A DNA stretch of 64,000 nt from Pontimicrobium sp. SW4 (GTDB lineage: Bacteria > Bacteroidota > Bacteroidia > Flavobacteriales > Flavobacteriaceae): the NCBI RefSeq assembly GCF_039954625.1, contig NZ_CP157199.1, forward strand, positions 2,976,001-3,040,000, in the 5' to 3' direction. The notes beneath the pieces are model-generated. The model saw only the letters and a list, made by a program, of their open reading frames with translations, was not told where the DNA came from and made no database searches. Below are positions 8,225 through 17,838 of this stretch, in pieces. Made by a program: the position numbers and the translations under genes. Every line of letters starts with the position of its first letter. Within the stretch, counting starts at the first letter, position 1.

Positions 8225-8623
8225 ATGAAAAATTTGAAATTTGTTTTTATGCTTTTATCTTTTTCTTTCTTATTTGTGGCAACACAATGTGATGAAGATA
8301 ATCCTCCTTTAACTTACGAAGAAGAAAGAGCTGAGTTAGATATTTACAAACACAAAATTGAAGGTTTAGCAGCTGCATCTATTTGCAACGAAGATACCGA
8401 TTGCTTATTTATTGGTTTTGGGAGTAAGCCTTGTGGTGGTCCTTTAACCTATTTAATATATACAAGTTCAATAGATATTGACCAATTGCTACTTTGGGTT
8501 GAGGATTATAATCAGCTAGAGCAAGAACTTAACGAAGAATGGGGAATTGTTTCGGATTGTTCTGTTGTTAACCCTCCTTCGGGATTTGAATGTATTGATA
8601 ACACATGTAATCCAATTTTTTAA
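8225..8623 (+). CDS. Hypothetical secreted lipoprotein with paired cysteines
   Basis: 132 residues with a hydrophobic signal peptide (about 1-21) ending VATQC, a plausible though not ideal lipobox, so it is probably lipidated and exported. The mature part is acidic and holds six more cysteines (CNEDTDC, CGG, DCS, ECIDNTC) likely paired in disulfides. No family recognised. It stands alone between a terminator and the acyltransferase gene. Confidence 0.65.
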   Translation: MKNLKFVFMLLSFSFLFVATQCDEDNPPLTYEEERAELDIYKHKIEGLAAASICNEDTDCLFIGFGSKPCGGPLTYLIYTSSIDIDQLLLWVEDYNQLEQELNEEWGIVSDCSVVNPPSGFECIDNTCNPIF

Positions 8624-8645
8624 AGGTCTTTTCTTTTGTTTTTAC

Positions 8646-8653
8646 TACTTTTG
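8646..8653 (+). promoter_or_regulatory. -7 element for the acyltransferase operon
   Basis: TACTTTTG matches TAnnTTTG, 22 nt upstream of the acyltransferase ATG; no TTG at proper -33 spacing. Confidence 0.4.
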
Positions 8654-8675
8654 AATGCCTTTTTAGCATTTAAAA

Positions 8676-9416
8676 ATGATTAAACTCCTAGCATACCCTT
8701 TGACGCTTATCTATGCGTTTTTCTTTTTTTTGACACTAATAGTTTTTCATCCTATACAATGGTTTGCTTTTAATGTTCTAGGTTACCAAGCGCATAAACG
8801 AGTAGTAATTTGTTTACAGTTTTGGCTAATGCGTTGTTTAAACATTTTAGGAACTCGCTTTACATTCGCTAACCCTTATAAGATTGAATCTAATCAACCT
8901 TTAATCATTGTTGCTAACCATCAAAGTATGTATGATATATCACCTTTAATGTGGTATATGCGAAAATACCATCCAAAGTTTATAAGCAAGAAAGAATTAG
9001 GTAAAGGCATACCAAGTGTGTCCTATAATTTACGTCATGGTGGTTCGGTTTTAATTGATCGTAAAAAACCATTTGAATCTATAACAGCAATTGAAAATTT
9101 CGCAAAGCGTGTTGAAAAAAACAATTGGTCATCTGTAATTTTTCCTGAAGGAACGAGAAGCAAAACAGGTAAACCAAGACCATTCAAAACTAAGGGGTTA
9201 GCCACACTTTTTAATAATATGCCAAATGCTTTAGTTGTTCCAATTTCAATTAACAACTCTTGGAAAATGCTACGTTATGGTAAATTTCCTATGGGATTAG
9301 GAGCGCATATCACCTTCAAGGTACATCAACCTCTTCGTGTAAGTGATTTTGAACATGATGAATTAATAAACCTAATTGAACAAACTATCATAAAAGACAT
9401 CCATTATGACAAATAA
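8676..9416 (+). CDS. 1-acyl-glycerol-3-phosphate acyltransferase (PlsC-like)
   Basis: 246 residues with an N-terminal membrane segment (about 7-28) and the acyltransferase motifs NHQSMYD (H82, D87: catalytic HX4D) and FPEGTRS (156-162, glycerophosphate binding). Family members acylate lysophosphatidic acid to phosphatidic acid at the inner membrane. The 3' end overlaps the HD-domain gene by 11 nt, indicating one transcript. A second PlsC-like gene lies at 53102, so the two may differ in acyl donor or substrate. Confidence 0.88.
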   Translation: MIKLLAYPLTLIYAFFFFLTLIVFHPIQWFAFNVLGYQAHKRVVICLQFWLMRCLNILGTRFTFANPYKIESNQPLIIVANHQSMYDISPLMWYMRKYHPKFISKKELGKGIPSVSYNLRHGGSVLIDRKKPFESITAIENFAKRVEKNNWSSVIFPEGTRSKTGKPRPFKTKGLATLFNNMPNALVVPISINNSWKMLRYGKFPMGLGAHITFKVHQPLRVSDFEHDELINLIEQTIIKDIHYDK

Positions 9417-10065
9417 CGAAGCCGTTATAAAAGCAACTAAAGATTATGTAAGAACTACTTTAAAAAATGCTGAAGGTGGCCACGATTGGTTTCACACTTT
9501 GAGAGTATATAACAACTCTTTACTAATTTCTAAAGGAGAAAACGTGGATACTTTAGTAGTAGCATTAGGTGCTTTATTACATGATATAGCCGATAGTAAA
9601 TTTTATAATGGCGATGATACTATTGGTCCAAAAATGGCTCGCGAATTTTTGTTCAAACACAATGTTGACAGTTTAGTAATGGAACATGTGATTAAAATAA
9701 TTGAAAATATTTCGTTTAACAAGTCATTGGAAAAAGGTGATAAATTTACCTCTCCAGAACTAGATGTTATTCAAGATGCAGATAGATTAGATGCTATTGG
9801 AGCTATTGGTATTGCTCGTTGTTTTAATTATGGAGGTTTTAAAAATAGAAAGATATTCGACCCTTCTATAAAACCAAACATGAAGATGACCAAGGAGGAA
9901 TATAAGAAGTCAACGGCTCCTACCATTAATCATTTTTACGAAAAATTACTCCTGCTTTCTGATAAAATGAACACTAAAACTGGTAAGCGAATCGCAAAAC
10001 AGCGTCATCAATTTATGGAACTATACTTGGATCAGTTTTATGCAGAATGGGATGGAACACGATAA
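9406..10065 (+). CDS. HD-domain phosphohydrolase
   Basis: 219 residues with a complete HD signature: HDWFH (26-30), LLHD (57-60) and a distal D in QDADRLDAIGA. The form resembles the YedJ-like HD hydrolases, metal-dependent phosphohydrolases of unclear physiological substrate. It overlaps the acyltransferase gene upstream and the GNAT gene downstream, so the three are probably translated in a coupled way, but nothing shows a shared pathway. Confidence 0.82.
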   Translation: MTNNEAVIKATKDYVRTTLKNAEGGHDWFHTLRVYNNSLLISKGENVDTLVVALGALLHDIADSKFYNGDDTIGPKMAREFLFKHNVDSLVMEHVIKIIENISFNKSLEKGDKFTSPELDVIQDADRLDAIGAIGIARCFNYGGFKNRKIFDPSIKPNMKMTKEEYKKSTAPTINHFYEKLLLLSDKMNTKTGKRIAKQRHQFMELYLDQFYAEWDGTR

Positions 10066-10507
10066 GTTTACTTTTAAAATAGTAGAAGGCATTCCTTCCA
10101 AAAAGCTTCTTCAAGAAATATTGATAGTTTACAAATCGATATTTGAGGATTACAAATTAGATTTCTTTAAAGAACGAATTCATAAAAAAGAAGACATTTT
10201 GATGATTCTTTGTTATCAACAAAAGCAACTCTTAGGTTTTAAAATTGGATATCGATATAATGACATTACTTTTTACAGTTGGGTTGGAGGCGTTTTACCT
10301 GAAAACAGGGAAAATGGTATTGCAAAACAACTTGCACAATTGCAAGAACAAAAAGCTATAGAAAAAGGGTATCAAACATTGAGAACAAAATCAATGAATC
10401 GTTTTAAACCTATGATGATTTTAAATCTTAAAAATGGTTTTGATATCACAAACATTTACACAAATGAAGTAGGCCAAACTAAGATAGTGTTTGAAAAAAC
10501 CCTGTGA
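10040..10507 (+). CDS. GNAT-family N-acetyltransferase
   Basis: 155 residues with a GNAT core: a beta-hairpin stretch (QQKQLLGFKIGYRY), a segment resembling the acetyl-CoA loop (ENRENGIAKQLAQLQ) and a C-terminal strand pair. The classical Q/RxxGxG/A is weak (ENGIAK). Acyl acceptor unknown. Two starts are possible: ATG 10040 (overlap 26 nt with the HD gene) or ATG 10052 (overlap 14 nt). Confidence 0.7.
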   Translation: MQNGMEHDKFTFKIVEGIPSKKLLQEILIVYKSIFEDYKLDFFKERIHKKEDILMILCYQQKQLLGFKIGYRYNDITFYSWVGGVLPENRENGIAKQLAQLQEQKAIEKGYQTLRTKSMNRFKPMMILNLKNGFDITNIYTNEVGQTKIVFEKTL

Positions 10508-10508
10508 T

Positions 10509-10552
10509 GTCACTTCGAGTGAAATTCTAAAAGAATTTTGTATCAAGAAGTC
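10509..10552. repeat. Hairpin-forming intergenic repeat candidate
   Basis: A compound hairpin: outer arms ACTTC/GAAGT and inner arms AAATTCT/AGAATTT. The CACTTCGAGTG...TATCAAGAAGT outline is like dispersed intergenic repeats common in flavobacterial genomes. It has no T-run, so it is not a standard terminator. Confidence 0.35.
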
Positions 10553-10628
10553 TGAGGCTTTTCCAATTTTCTTGTTTTCGATACATCAAATAAAAATTTG
10601 ACATTCAAACTGACACAAATTTGATTTA

Positions 10629-11702
10629 CTAAAACAGCTTCATCTGTCCAACTTTATATGGTTCATGAAGTTCTGTATTTAATCTAGGCATTCGCTTTCC
10701 TTTAAAATACTTATGTCTTGCTAAATGCACCAAATCATTTATTTGTTTTGCTATTTGTCCTTCACCACGCATCCTAACTCCGAATCGACTTTCGTTTAAA
10801 GTGCCTCCATGGCAATTTTCAATTTGATGTAGCACTTTGTCTGCTTTATCAGGCAATGTTTTATGAATCCAATCTGTGAAAATTTCGCCAATTGCGCCAT
10901 TTAACCTCACAATGGTATGCGCTATACTCAAAGCACCTGCTTCAGATACTGCTTTTGCCATCGGCAAAATTTCATGACTATTTATCGATGGGATTATTGG
11001 CGCCAACATCACATTTACAGGAATTCCATTCTCTGATAATTTTTTTACTGTTGTAATACGTTTTTTAATAGTGGTAGTTCTTGGCTCTAAAATTCTACGT
11101 GTCTCTTCAGATAATGAAGTAATAGACATATTTACTCCTACTAAATTATCTTTAGCTAAAGCTTTTAAAATTTCTAAATCTCGTAAAATCAACGCATTTT
11201 TTGTAATAATACCAACGGGATGCTTATATTTTAAAAAGATTTCCAAACATTGTCTAGTAATTTCAAATTGCTTTTCGGCTGGTTGATAACAATCCGTATT
11301 TCCTGAAAGAACAATAGCATGAGCCTTCCAGCTTTTCTTTTTGAGTAACTGCTCCAATAATTTTGGAGCATCTTTTTTTACTAAAATGCGTCGTTCAAAA
11401 TCGAGTCCTGCACTAAACCCCCAAAACTCATGACTATTTCGTGCGTAGCAATACACACAACCATGCTCACAGCCTTGATAAGGATTCATAGAATACATCA
11501 TTCCAACATCTGGACTTGTGACTTTATTTACAATAGTTTTTGGAAATACAGGAAGGTATAGCGTTTTATTTTTATCAGGTTCTTCGCCTTCTTTGTGGCA
11601 AAATTCTAAAAAATCGTCACGTTGTTCGTGGCTTAATTCGAAGAAACGGTTGGGTACATTTAATTGTGCACCACGTCCTTTTAAGGTTGACTTGGGGTTC
11701 AT
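10629..11702 (-). CDS. PA0069-family radical SAM protein
   Basis: 357 residues with the radical SAM cluster motif C78-EHG-C82-VY-C85 (CxxxCxxC), preceded by SMNPYQG, and long TIM-barrel-like conserved segments. This matches the PA0069/SplB-like family, related to spore photoproduct lyase. The reaction is not established for these non-spore-forming homologues. Length is normal. It stands alone, transcribed leftward. Confidence 0.85.
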   Translation of the reverse strand: MNPKSTLKGRGAQLNVPNRFFELSHEQRDDFLEFCHKEGEEPDKNKTLYLPVFPKTIVNKVTSPDVGMMYSMNPYQGCEHGCVYCYARNSHEFWGFSAGLDFERRILVKKDAPKLLEQLLKKKSWKAHAIVLSGNTDCYQPAEKQFEITRQCLEIFLKYKHPVGIITKNALILRDLEILKALAKDNLVGVNMSITSLSEETRRILEPRTTTIKKRITTVKKLSENGIPVNVMLAPIIPSINSHEILPMAKAVSEAGALSIAHTIVRLNGAIGEIFTDWIHKTLPDKADKVLHQIENCHGGTLNESRFGVRMRGEGQIAKQINDLVHLARHKYFKGKRMPRLNTELHEPYKVGQMKLF

Positions 11703-11825
11703 AATAATTAAAATAAAGTTGAATACTATGGTAAGTAGCTCTTTAAAATTAACTATTATTTAAATATGAAAATGTTAAAAGAGAATTGATTATTAACAAA
11801 CGTGATTTCCAGAGATAAAAACAAT

Positions 11826-12608
11826 TTATTCTCCCGGGAAATCAGCTTTACGCTTTTCTAAAAATGCAGTTGTGCCTTCTACAAAATCGTCTGTTCCAAA
11901 GCAATTTCCGAATTCTTCAATTTCAGATTCATATCCGTTCACACCATCTTTAAAACCAGCATTAATTGCTCGAATTCCTGCACTAATGGCTACTGGTGAA
12001 TTGCGCATGATTTTTGAAGCCAAACTTTCACAAAATGGCAACAATTCTTCTTGTACTTTAACGTGATTTATCAATCCATAGCTTAGTGCTTGATTAGCGT
12101 CTATCATTCCTGCTGTCATTATCATTTCCATAGCTCTACCTTTTCCAACCAATTGTGGTAAACGTTGTGTGCCTCCATAACCAGGGATAACGCCTAAGGA
12201 AACTTCTGGTAATCCCATTTTCGCATTAGTGCTTGCAACTCTAAAGTGACACGACATTGCAAGTTCCAATCCACCTCCAAGCGCAAAACCGTTAACTGCT
12301 CCAATAACTGGTTTACTGAAATTTTCGATGTAATCGAATAGTTTTTTTTGTCCTTGTGCCGCAAGATTGCTACCTTCTGCAATACTATAATCGGCAAATT
12401 CGCTAATATCTGCTCCTGCAACAAATGCTTTTTCACCACTTCCTGTAATAATAATTACTTTAGATGAATTATCATTTTTAATACTACTTAAGGCATTATG
12501 CAATTCTTCAATAGTTACTCTATTAAGTGCATTTAATTTATTCGGTCTATTTATGGTAATAGTTGCTATGCCATTGCTTTTATCGACTAATATATTTTCA
12601 AATGTCAT
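11826..12608 (-). CDS. Enoyl-CoA hydratase/isomerase (crotonase family)
   Basis: 260 residues with the crotonase fold signature: oxyanion-hole segments AFVAGADISE and FALGGGLELAMSC, and PEVSLGVIPGYGGTQRL with the catalytic Glu position and substrate loop. Typical short-chain enoyl-CoA hydratase length, so fatty-acid beta-oxidation or a related acyl-CoA reaction in the cytoplasm. It lies 11 nt downstream of the histidine kinase gene and is probably co-transcribed with it, a functionally odd pairing. Confidence 0.88.
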   Translation of the reverse strand: MTFENILVDKSNGIATITINRPNKLNALNRVTIEELHNALSSIKNDNSSKVIIITGSGEKAFVAGADISEFADYSIAEGSNLAAQGQKKLFDYIENFSKPVIGAVNGFALGGGLELAMSCHFRVASTNAKMGLPEVSLGVIPGYGGTQRLPQLVGKGRAMEMIMTAGMIDANQALSYGLINHVKVQEELLPFCESLASKIMRNSPVAISAGIRAINAGFKDGVNGYESEIEEFGNCFGTDDFVEGTTAFLEKRKADFPGE

Positions 12609-12619
12609 ATTGTTGTAAA

Positions 12620-14068
12620 TTATTTAGGAAAGCTCACTTTAAATGTCGTGCCTTCATTTTCTTTAGTTGCAAAAGTAATGCTTCCGTTATAGTTTTCAAT
12701 AATGTTTTTTATCATAGGTAACCCTAATCCCATACCACTTGTTTTAGTAGTAAACTTGGGTTCAAATACTTTTGATTTGTTTTCGTCTGAAACACCATTA
12801 CCATTATCTTGTACAGTTAAAATCACATTATTATCTTCGGAATATACTTTAACGGTAATTTTAGGTGTTTTGTTTTTCGGAATAGCTTGTATCGCATTTT
12901 TTACCAAATTTGTAACTACTCTAATGAGTTGCGTCCTATCGAATGTTGCAATAATTTCTTTCTGTTCAGGGATAAAAGTTATATAGTTTTCAGCAAAAAT
13001 ATCTAAGGCCAGATCAACAACTTCAACCACATTAAGCTCTTCATTTTTTTGAGCTGGCATTTTCGCGAAATTTGAAAACGCTGAGGCTATAGAACTCATC
13101 GTATCGATTTGCTGAATTAAAGTCTTGCTGTATTCATCAACTTTTTGATGAATATTAGCATCATTTGGGTCAAACTTTCGTTGAAAGCTTTGAACCGTTA
13201 AACGCATAGGTGTTAATGGATTTTTTATTTCGTGGGCAACTTGTTTAGCCATTTCTCTCCAAGCTTGTTCGCGCTCACTTGTAGCTAACTGTACAGCACT
13301 CTGCTCAAGTTCGTCAATCATACTGTTATAAGACTTTACAAGCGCTGAAACCTCTATGCTAGCTCCTTTAAGCTCTATTTTTTTGTTTCGCTTTTCCAAG
13401 CGTGTTTCATTCATTTTATCGCTAATGGTTTTTAATGATCTTGTGATATAACGTGATACAAAATAAGCAAAGGAGATTGCTACAAGAATCATAAAAAAGT
13501 AGGCGTATCCTAAGCGCACTAAAAACTCTTTAAGTTCATCTTCATTAAAGGAATCATCTTCATAGTAAGGCACATTTAGAATGCCTAAAGGCTTTGCGTT
13601 GTAGTCAGAAAAAAGGATATATGACGATTGAAAGTCACCTCCAAGCACTTCATTTTTCTCAACAAAACGTTTATTTACACTAAAATTTAACTGATTAAGA
13701 ATTTCTGGAGATAAACATCTAGATATAGAATCATTATCAATATGTGCCTCTGAACTCTTTACCAAAGTCCCTTGAAGATCGTACAAATTGAAATCTACAT
13801 TTAAATTATTAGCAATTTCATAAATTTTATCTTTAAAAATGAGTCCTAATCTCTCAGGTGTACGCTCATATGTTGTTTCTTCCAACACATAATCCATACT
13901 AGATAAAATCTGTCTTTCTTTACGTTCTAAACGCTGTTTGTGGTAGTCTTTTGATTGTTCGTTGTATTGAAAAAGTGTTACTGCAGCTATTAAAATAGAC
14001 GCTACCACAACAAGTAAAATCATGTAAACAAAAATACGCGAGCGTAACGAAAGTCTTTTAGATGCCAT
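12620..14068 (-). CDS. Sensor histidine kinase (NtrY-like core)
   Basis: 482 residues: membrane segment 1 (about 11-33), extracytoplasmic sensor (about 34-183), membrane segment 2 (about 184-206), HAMP (about 207-260), HisKA with H279 in HEIKNPLTPMRL, and HATPase with N box (NLVKNAIQAI), G1 (DNGNGV) and G2 (GMGLGLPM). HEIKNPLTP is typical of NtrY-like kinases. No response regulator is adjacent, so the partner is encoded elsewhere. Signal unknown. Confidence 0.88.
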   Translation of the reverse strand: MASKRLSLRSRIFVYMILLVVVASILIAAVTLFQYNEQSKDYHKQRLERKERQILSSMDYVLEETTYERTPERLGLIFKDKIYEIANNLNVDFNLYDLQGTLVKSSEAHIDNDSISRCLSPEILNQLNFSVNKRFVEKNEVLGGDFQSSYILFSDYNAKPLGILNVPYYEDDSFNEDELKEFLVRLGYAYFFMILVAISFAYFVSRYITRSLKTISDKMNETRLEKRNKKIELKGASIEVSALVKSYNSMIDELEQSAVQLATSEREQAWREMAKQVAHEIKNPLTPMRLTVQSFQRKFDPNDANIHQKVDEYSKTLIQQIDTMSSIASAFSNFAKMPAQKNEELNVVEVVDLALDIFAENYITFIPEQKEIIATFDRTQLIRVVTNLVKNAIQAIPKNKTPKITVKVYSEDNNVILTVQDNGNGVSDENKSKVFEPKFTTKTSGMGLGLPMIKNIIENYNGSITFATKENEGTTFKVSFPK

Positions 14069-14108
14069 TTAATAAATTTATGCAAATTATAACAATAATC
14101 GAGCCATG

Positions 14109-14657
14109 TTAAGCATTAGGATTCCTCTCTCTAATTCTCTTGTACCATTTAATACCTAGCATTAACAAAATTGCTAAAGCTATTATTCCAACAACTCCAA
14201 AAATCCAATTAAGACTATCTTTTAATATCACCAAAAAAACAACTGAAAATAATATAATGGTTGAGCCCTCGTTCCAGATTCGCATGAATTTAGATGTATA
14301 ACGCACATCGTCATTTTGAAGCTGTTTAAAAATTTGATGTGTTTTAAAATGATATAAAAACAATAACCCTACAAATACAAATTTTACATGCATCCACGAT
14401 TGATGTAACCATGTTGGAATTAGTATTAACAACCAAACTGCAAAAATTGTTGCCAATATTGCTGATGGCCACGTAATAATAAACCATAAACGTTTAGCCA
14501 TAAGTTTTAGCTGTTCTCCTAAAATTTCTTTATTAGGTGATGGCTTATAAAATGCTTCTATTTGATAAACAAATAATCGTGGTATGTAAAAAAGCCCTGC
14601 AAACCATGTAATAACAAAAATGAGATGCAGAGCCTTTATATAGTTATAGAGTTCCAT
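14109..14657 (-). CDS. hemJ: HemJ-like protoporphyrinogen oxidase / CopD-family membrane protein
   Basis: 182 residues with four to five membrane helices. The start, KALHLIFVITWFAGLFYIPRLFVY, split here as KALHLIFV and AGLFYIPRLF, is very close to the HemJ/UPF0093 family, including a conserved His (H11) and a Lys in WMHVKF (K92). HemJ oxidises protoporphyrinogen IX to protoporphyrin IX in organisms without HemG or HemY. No other such oxidase is visible in the nearby haem gene cluster, which supports this over a generic CopD protein. It overlaps the stop of the upstream Asp-box gene by 1 nt. Confidence 0.72.
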   Translation of the reverse strand: MELYNYIKALHLIFVITWFAGLFYIPRLFVYQIEAFYKPSPNKEILGEQLKLMAKRLWFIITWPSAILATIFAVWLLILIPTWLHQSWMHVKFVFVGLLFLYHFKTHQIFKQLQNDDVRYTSKFMRIWNEGSTIILFSVVFLVILKDSLNWIFGVVGIIALAILLMLGIKWYKRIRERNPNA

Positions 14658-17600
14658 TAATCTTCAACAAAAAGATAGTTTAGTTTTTTATCATTAAAGG
14701 CATCATTAAACGCTTTAATTTCTTTATCTAATAATTCATTAAACTTACCTAATTGCTCATTGATTTTTTGCGTTAATTCGTTTTTAACTGCAGCATCTTG
14801 ATCTGTTGGCGCAAAATCGCCTCTGCCAACCAACGAGTTTAAATGTGCTAATTTATTGTTTAATCTAATAGGGAAGTTTAATGGGTCTTGTCCACTTCTA
14901 TTTTTAGTTTGATATAATGCTTTCTCAATTTCTGAGAATTGTTCTTTTAGTTTTTTAGCTTTTTCAACCAAATCTTTAACATTATTATCTTCTTTATATT
15001 GTGACATAAAAGCATCTAGCTTACCATTAATATTTCTAATTTTTTTAATGGATTTATGAGTGTTATCAAGTGTTTTATTTACATCTTTTATAAAAACAAA
15101 TTGCTTCTTCATATCCTCTAAAGTACTTTCTGCTCTAGGATCTGCTAAAATTGTAAATGATTGGTTTAACGCTTCGCCATTTACATTTAAACTTACTTTA
15201 TAATTTCCTGGAACAGCTTTTGGGCCTCTTAAACTACCTGCCCACATAATCATACCAGGAAAACTGTCGGCACCATCATAAATCGTATTCCAAATAAATT
15301 GATTGGTTCCTTTTTTGACAGTTAACTTGTTTTCTTTAGATTTTGTACTAAATGTTTTAATCGTATCTCCTTTAGTGTCAAAATATGTTAGAGAGACTTC
15401 ATCTTTTTCATCATACTTATTCAAGTTGAAATACGTTATCACACCACTTGGAAGGTTAGTTCCAGCTGTCTTACTCCCTTTAAAGCTACCTCCTCCCATT
15501 CTATATGTGTCTTTAGGTTTAAATAGGATATTTGCAGATTTATCTGCATTGTATAATTGATGAATAACTGTTAAATCATCAATCATCCACAAACTTCTTC
15601 CTTGAGTTGCTACAATCAAACTATTATCCTTAATGGTAAGGTCTGTAATTGGAACAATTGGTAGATTTAATTTGAAAGGTTTCCAGTTTTTACCATCATT
15701 AAACGAAATATACATTCCTGTTTCAGTTCCTGCATATAGTAATCCTTTTCGTTTTGGGTCTTCTCGAACTACTCTTGTAAAATGCTCTGGATTAATTCCA
15801 TTAATAATTTTTGTCCATGTTTTTCCATAATCAGTTGTTTTGTATAAATAAGGCGCAAAATCTCCTGTCTTATATTTTGTACCAGCTATATAACACGTTG
15901 CAGGATCAAAAATACTAGGCTCTACACTATTAATCATCATCCATTCAGGCATTCCTTTTGGTGTCACATTATCCCAAGTTTGTCCACCGTTTCTGGTTAC
16001 ATGTACTAATCCATCATCACTACCAACCCATAGCAATCCCTCTTGTAAAGGTGACTCTTGAGCTGCAAAAATGGTACAGTAATACTCTACAGCTGTATTA
16101 TCTTGAGTAATTGGTCCGCCTGAAGATTTTTGTTTCTCAGGATCGTTACGGGTTAAGTCTGGACTAATAATCTTCCAAGATTGCCCTTCGTTTTCAGTAA
16201 CATGTACATTTTGGGAAAACGTATATAACTTATTAGGATTATGCTTAGAGAAAATTATAGGGAAGTTCCACTGAAAACGATATTTCATGCCTTCAGCACC
16301 ATGGCCCATTGGGTTATCTGGCCAAACATTTATAGCTCTAGATGTGCCGCGTTCATGATTAACACGTGTTAAATAACCTCCATAACTTCCACCATACACA
16401 ATATCATCATTCTTAGGGTCAATAGCAATATGTGCCGATTCTCCTCCTGCTGTACTTTCCCAATCATCTTCAGTAATAGAACGACCATCTGTTCTATGTT
16501 GAATTCTTACTGTTGAATTATCTTGCTGCGCAGCATAAATTCTATATGGAAAATGATTGTCAGTTGTAACACGATAAAATTGTGCCGTTGGCTGATTGTG
16601 ATAGGTACTCCAAGTTTCTCCTCCATCATATGTCACTTGGGCTCCACCATCATCTCCAATAATCATTCTATCTGGGTTTTCAGGAGCAATCCATAAATCA
16701 TGATGGTCACCGTGAGGTGCTCCATGTCTGCTAAATGTTTTTCCACCATCGGTACTTTTGTGATAACTAACATTTAAAACATAGACTTTATCGACATCTT
16801 TAGTATCTGCATAAATACGAGTATAATACCATGCTCTCTGGCGTAAGTTTCGATTGCTATTTATATAATTCCAGGTTTCTCCTCCATCTTCACTTCTATA
16901 TAATCCTCCTTTGTCTTTGTTTTCTACAATTGCCCAAACACGTTGGTTATTTACTGGAGACACAGTTACTCCAATAATTCCTAAAGTGTCTGTTGGAAAG
17001 CCTTTGTTTTTTGAAATTTCAGTCCAAGTTTCACCACTATCAGTACTTTTCCATAATGCAGAACCTTCACCACCTGAGTTTAAGCTATAAGGTGTTCTGT
17101 TGATGCGCCACGTAGACGCATAAATTATTCTTGGGTTTGATGGGTCAATTTGTAAATCGACCACACCAGCATGTTCGTTTGAAAATAGTGTTTTACGCCA
17201 TGTTTTTCCTCCATCTGTACTCTTGTAAACACCTCGTTCTTGAGTTGGTTTGTATAAATTACCCATGACGCCAGCATAAACAATATCAGAGTTCGTTGGG
17301 TGAACTGCAACTCTTGGAATGTGTCTTGATTTTTCTAATCCTAAAGACCTCCATGTTTTTCCAGCATCTTCACTTTTCCACATACCATATCCTGATGATA
17401 CATTACCTCTCACTGTTTTTTCTCCGCCTCCTACATAAATCACATTTGGGTCGCTTTTAGATACTGTAATGGCTCCCATGCTTCCTCCAAAGTAACCGTC
17501 TGAAATATTTCCCCAAGTTCTTCCTCCATCTGTAGTTTTCCAAATACCTCCTCCTGTAGCTCCAAAGTAGTATAAATTTGGTTGATTAGGCACTCCAGTA

Positions 17601-17746
17601 ACAGCTGCACTTCTACCTCCTCTAAAAGGCCCTATAAGTCGATACTCTAATGCATCATACTGATTTTCGTTAATGTTTTGTGATTGCGTTGGGGAATAAT
17701 TGAATAGCAACAAAGCTATTGCAAAGAATAGTGATGATAATCGCAT
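14657..17746 (-). CDS. Secreted Asp-box (BNR/VPS10-like) repeat protein
   Basis: 1029 residues with a signal peptide ending near PTQSQ (about 23). It carries at least ten Asp-box motifs of the S/TxDxGxTW type (KTTDGGRTW, KSEDAGKTW, KSTDGGKTW, KSTDSGETW, RSEDGGETW, TYDGGETW, VTENEGQSW, VTRNGGQTW, KTTDYGKTW, SFNDGKNW) spread over residues ~60-700, predicting one or more sortilin/sialidase-type beta-propellers. A beta-sandwich and a helical tail (about 900-1029) follow. Such proteins are often labelled glycosyl hydrolase or sialidase, but catalytic residues cannot be assigned; binding of glycans or proteins outside the cell is as likely. No Por sorting domain is obvious. Confidence 0.8.
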   Translation of the reverse strand: MRLSSLFFAIALLLFNYSPTQSQNINENQYDALEYRLIGPFRGGRSAAVTGVPNQPNLYYFGATGGGIWKTTDGGRTWGNISDGYFGGSMGAITVSKSDPNVIYVGGGEKTVRGNVSSGYGMWKSEDAGKTWRSLGLEKSRHIPRVAVHPTNSDIVYAGVMGNLYKPTQERGVYKSTDGGKTWRKTLFSNEHAGVVDLQIDPSNPRIIYASTWRINRTPYSLNSGGEGSALWKSTDSGETWTEISKNKGFPTDTLGIIGVTVSPVNNQRVWAIVENKDKGGLYRSEDGGETWNYINSNRNLRQRAWYYTRIYADTKDVDKVYVLNVSYHKSTDGGKTFSRHGAPHGDHHDLWIAPENPDRMIIGDDGGAQVTYDGGETWSTYHNQPTAQFYRVTTDNHFPYRIYAAQQDNSTVRIQHRTDGRSITEDDWESTAGGESAHIAIDPKNDDIVYGGSYGGYLTRVNHERGTSRAINVWPDNPMGHGAEGMKYRFQWNFPIIFSKHNPNKLYTFSQNVHVTENEGQSWKIISPDLTRNDPEKQKSSGGPITQDNTAVEYYCTIFAAQESPLQEGLLWVGSDDGLVHVTRNGGQTWDNVTPKGMPEWMMINSVEPSIFDPATCYIAGTKYKTGDFAPYLYKTTDYGKTWTKIINGINPEHFTRVVREDPKRKGLLYAGTETGMYISFNDGKNWKPFKLNLPIVPITDLTIKDNSLIVATQGRSLWMIDDLTVIHQLYNADKSANILFKPKDTYRMGGGSFKGSKTAGTNLPSGVITYFNLNKYDEKDEVSLTYFDTKGDTIKTFSTKSKENKLTVKKGTNQFIWNTIYDGADSFPGMIMWAGSLRGPKAVPGNYKVSLNVNGEALNQSFTILADPRAESTLEDMKKQFVFIKDVNKTLDNTHKSIKKIRNINGKLDAFMSQYKEDNNVKDLVEKAKKLKEQFSEIEKALYQTKNRSGQDPLNFPIRLNNKLAHLNSLVGRGDFAPTDQDAAVKNELTQKINEQLGKFNELLDKEIKAFNDAFNDKKLNYLFVED

Positions 17747-17838
17747 GTTATTTTTTGGTTTGGTTGATTTGGAATAAAAATAAGAATTTAAAAACTATTT
17801 TTAATTAATTGTATTCAACTTTAACTATTGAGTAGTTT

